The notes beneath the pieces were generated by a model, which searched no databases, was not told the DNA's origin, and saw only the letters and a list, made by a program, of their open reading frames with translations. From assembly GCA_018971185.1 (NCBI GenBank), contig JAGXBH010000001.1:1-64000 (forward strand): 64,000 bases of DNA, given 5' to 3'. This DNA comes from Acidobacteriota bacterium (lineage in GTDB: Bacteria > Actinomycetota > Acidimicrobiia > Acidimicrobiales > RAAP-2). The number at the start of each line of letters is the position of its first letter. Within the stretch, counting starts at the first letter, position 1. Positions 63,942 through 64,000 of the stretch are shown in pieces. The translations under genes were made by a program, and so were the position numbers.

Positions 63942-64000
63942 TTGCTCCCCTTCCGGTTGCGACGGCCCGGGAAGGGCGCGAAGAGGGCCGCGATGAAGGT
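63938..64000 (-). CDS. 3' end of upstream gene of the cytochrome operon (partial)
   Basis: Only the last 20 codons lie in the window, ending TFIAALFAPFPGRRNRKGSK and stop. Four bases overlap the cytochrome b6 start. By position it is probably the Rieske or cytochrome c subunit gene, but nothing in the fragment proves it. Confidence 0.55.
   Translation of the reverse strand, partial: TFIAALFAPFPGRRNRKGSK

Overview
The window is high-GC (clearly above 60 percent), densely packed bacterial chromosome with no phage, insertion sequence or CRISPR array. The gene content points to Actinomycetota, most plausibly class Acidimicrobiia (inference): an MptB-like GT-C mannosyltransferase, a deazaflavin/F420 (Ddn)-type nitroreductase, a MarP-like CvpA-protease fusion, DUF2510 and GtrA proteins, an acyl-CoA carboxylase with a small epsilon subunit, and adjacent tRNA-Thr(GGT) and tRNA-Met genes. 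Most genes are chromosomal housekeeping.

Layout. 0-5 kb: tRNA-Met (cut by the window edge), tRNA-Thr and tRNA-Tyr, a GNAT acetyltransferase, MptB-like, yajQ and two tandem GtrA proteins. 5-15 kb: a thioesterase followed by a surface-glycan block (three GT2 glycosyltransferases, DUF2304, a flippase, DUF2142, a methyltransferase and a large membrane protein). 15-26 kb: citrate synthase, rmuC, a PhoU-like protein, lysC-asd, two peptidyl-prolyl isomerases, and propionyl-type acyl-CoA carboxylase beta and epsilon subunits. 26-32.5 kb: methylmalonyl-CoA epimerase, LysE, thiolase, sixA, uppP, and then recR-dnaX behind an SRP RNA. 32.7-43 kb: two tRNA-Ser genes flank a stretch with a low-GC DUF4143 ATPase, a degenerate 1-kb region, a PknB-type kinase, a Ddn nitroreductase, a HAD hydrolase, a trehalose pair (otsA plus GH15) and tadA. 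43-56 kb: gabT, a MarP-like pseudoprotease, a seven-Cys-pair lipoprotein, an aldehyde dehydrogenase, small membrane and beta-barrel proteins, an SQD1-type UDP-sulfoquinovose synthase, an AIM24-like protein and a P1B-5-like metal ATPase with a hemerythrin tail. 56-64 kb: tRNA-Ile, a coupled three-gene operon ending in ctaG, tRNA-Ala, a peptidase S51 protein, an amidase, and the 3' part of a cytochrome b6-type complex operon.

How it fits together. Propionyl-CoA carboxylase, methylmalonyl-CoA epimerase, thiolase and citrate synthase link fatty and odd-chain acyl-CoA metabolism to the TCA cycle. LysC and Asd start lysine, threonine, methionine and diaminopimelate synthesis. UppP, MptB, the GT2 enzymes, the flippase and SQD1 serve the envelope. 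The b6-type complex and CtaG indicate aerobic respiration.

The most unusual signals are: (i) a recurring -10-like hexamer (often TAGNNT) placed exactly 6 nt before the start codon of more than 15 genes, implying widespread leaderless transcription; (ii) the hemerythrin-tailed metal ATPase; (iii) a UDP-sulfoquinovose synthase; (iv) a MarP homologue with Tyr at the catalytic Ser position; (v) a b6-type cytochrome paired with a two-TM partner carrying a large extracytoplasmic domain in place of subunit IV; and (vi) an unlisted SRP RNA with a symmetric divergent promoter shared with tRNA-Ser.
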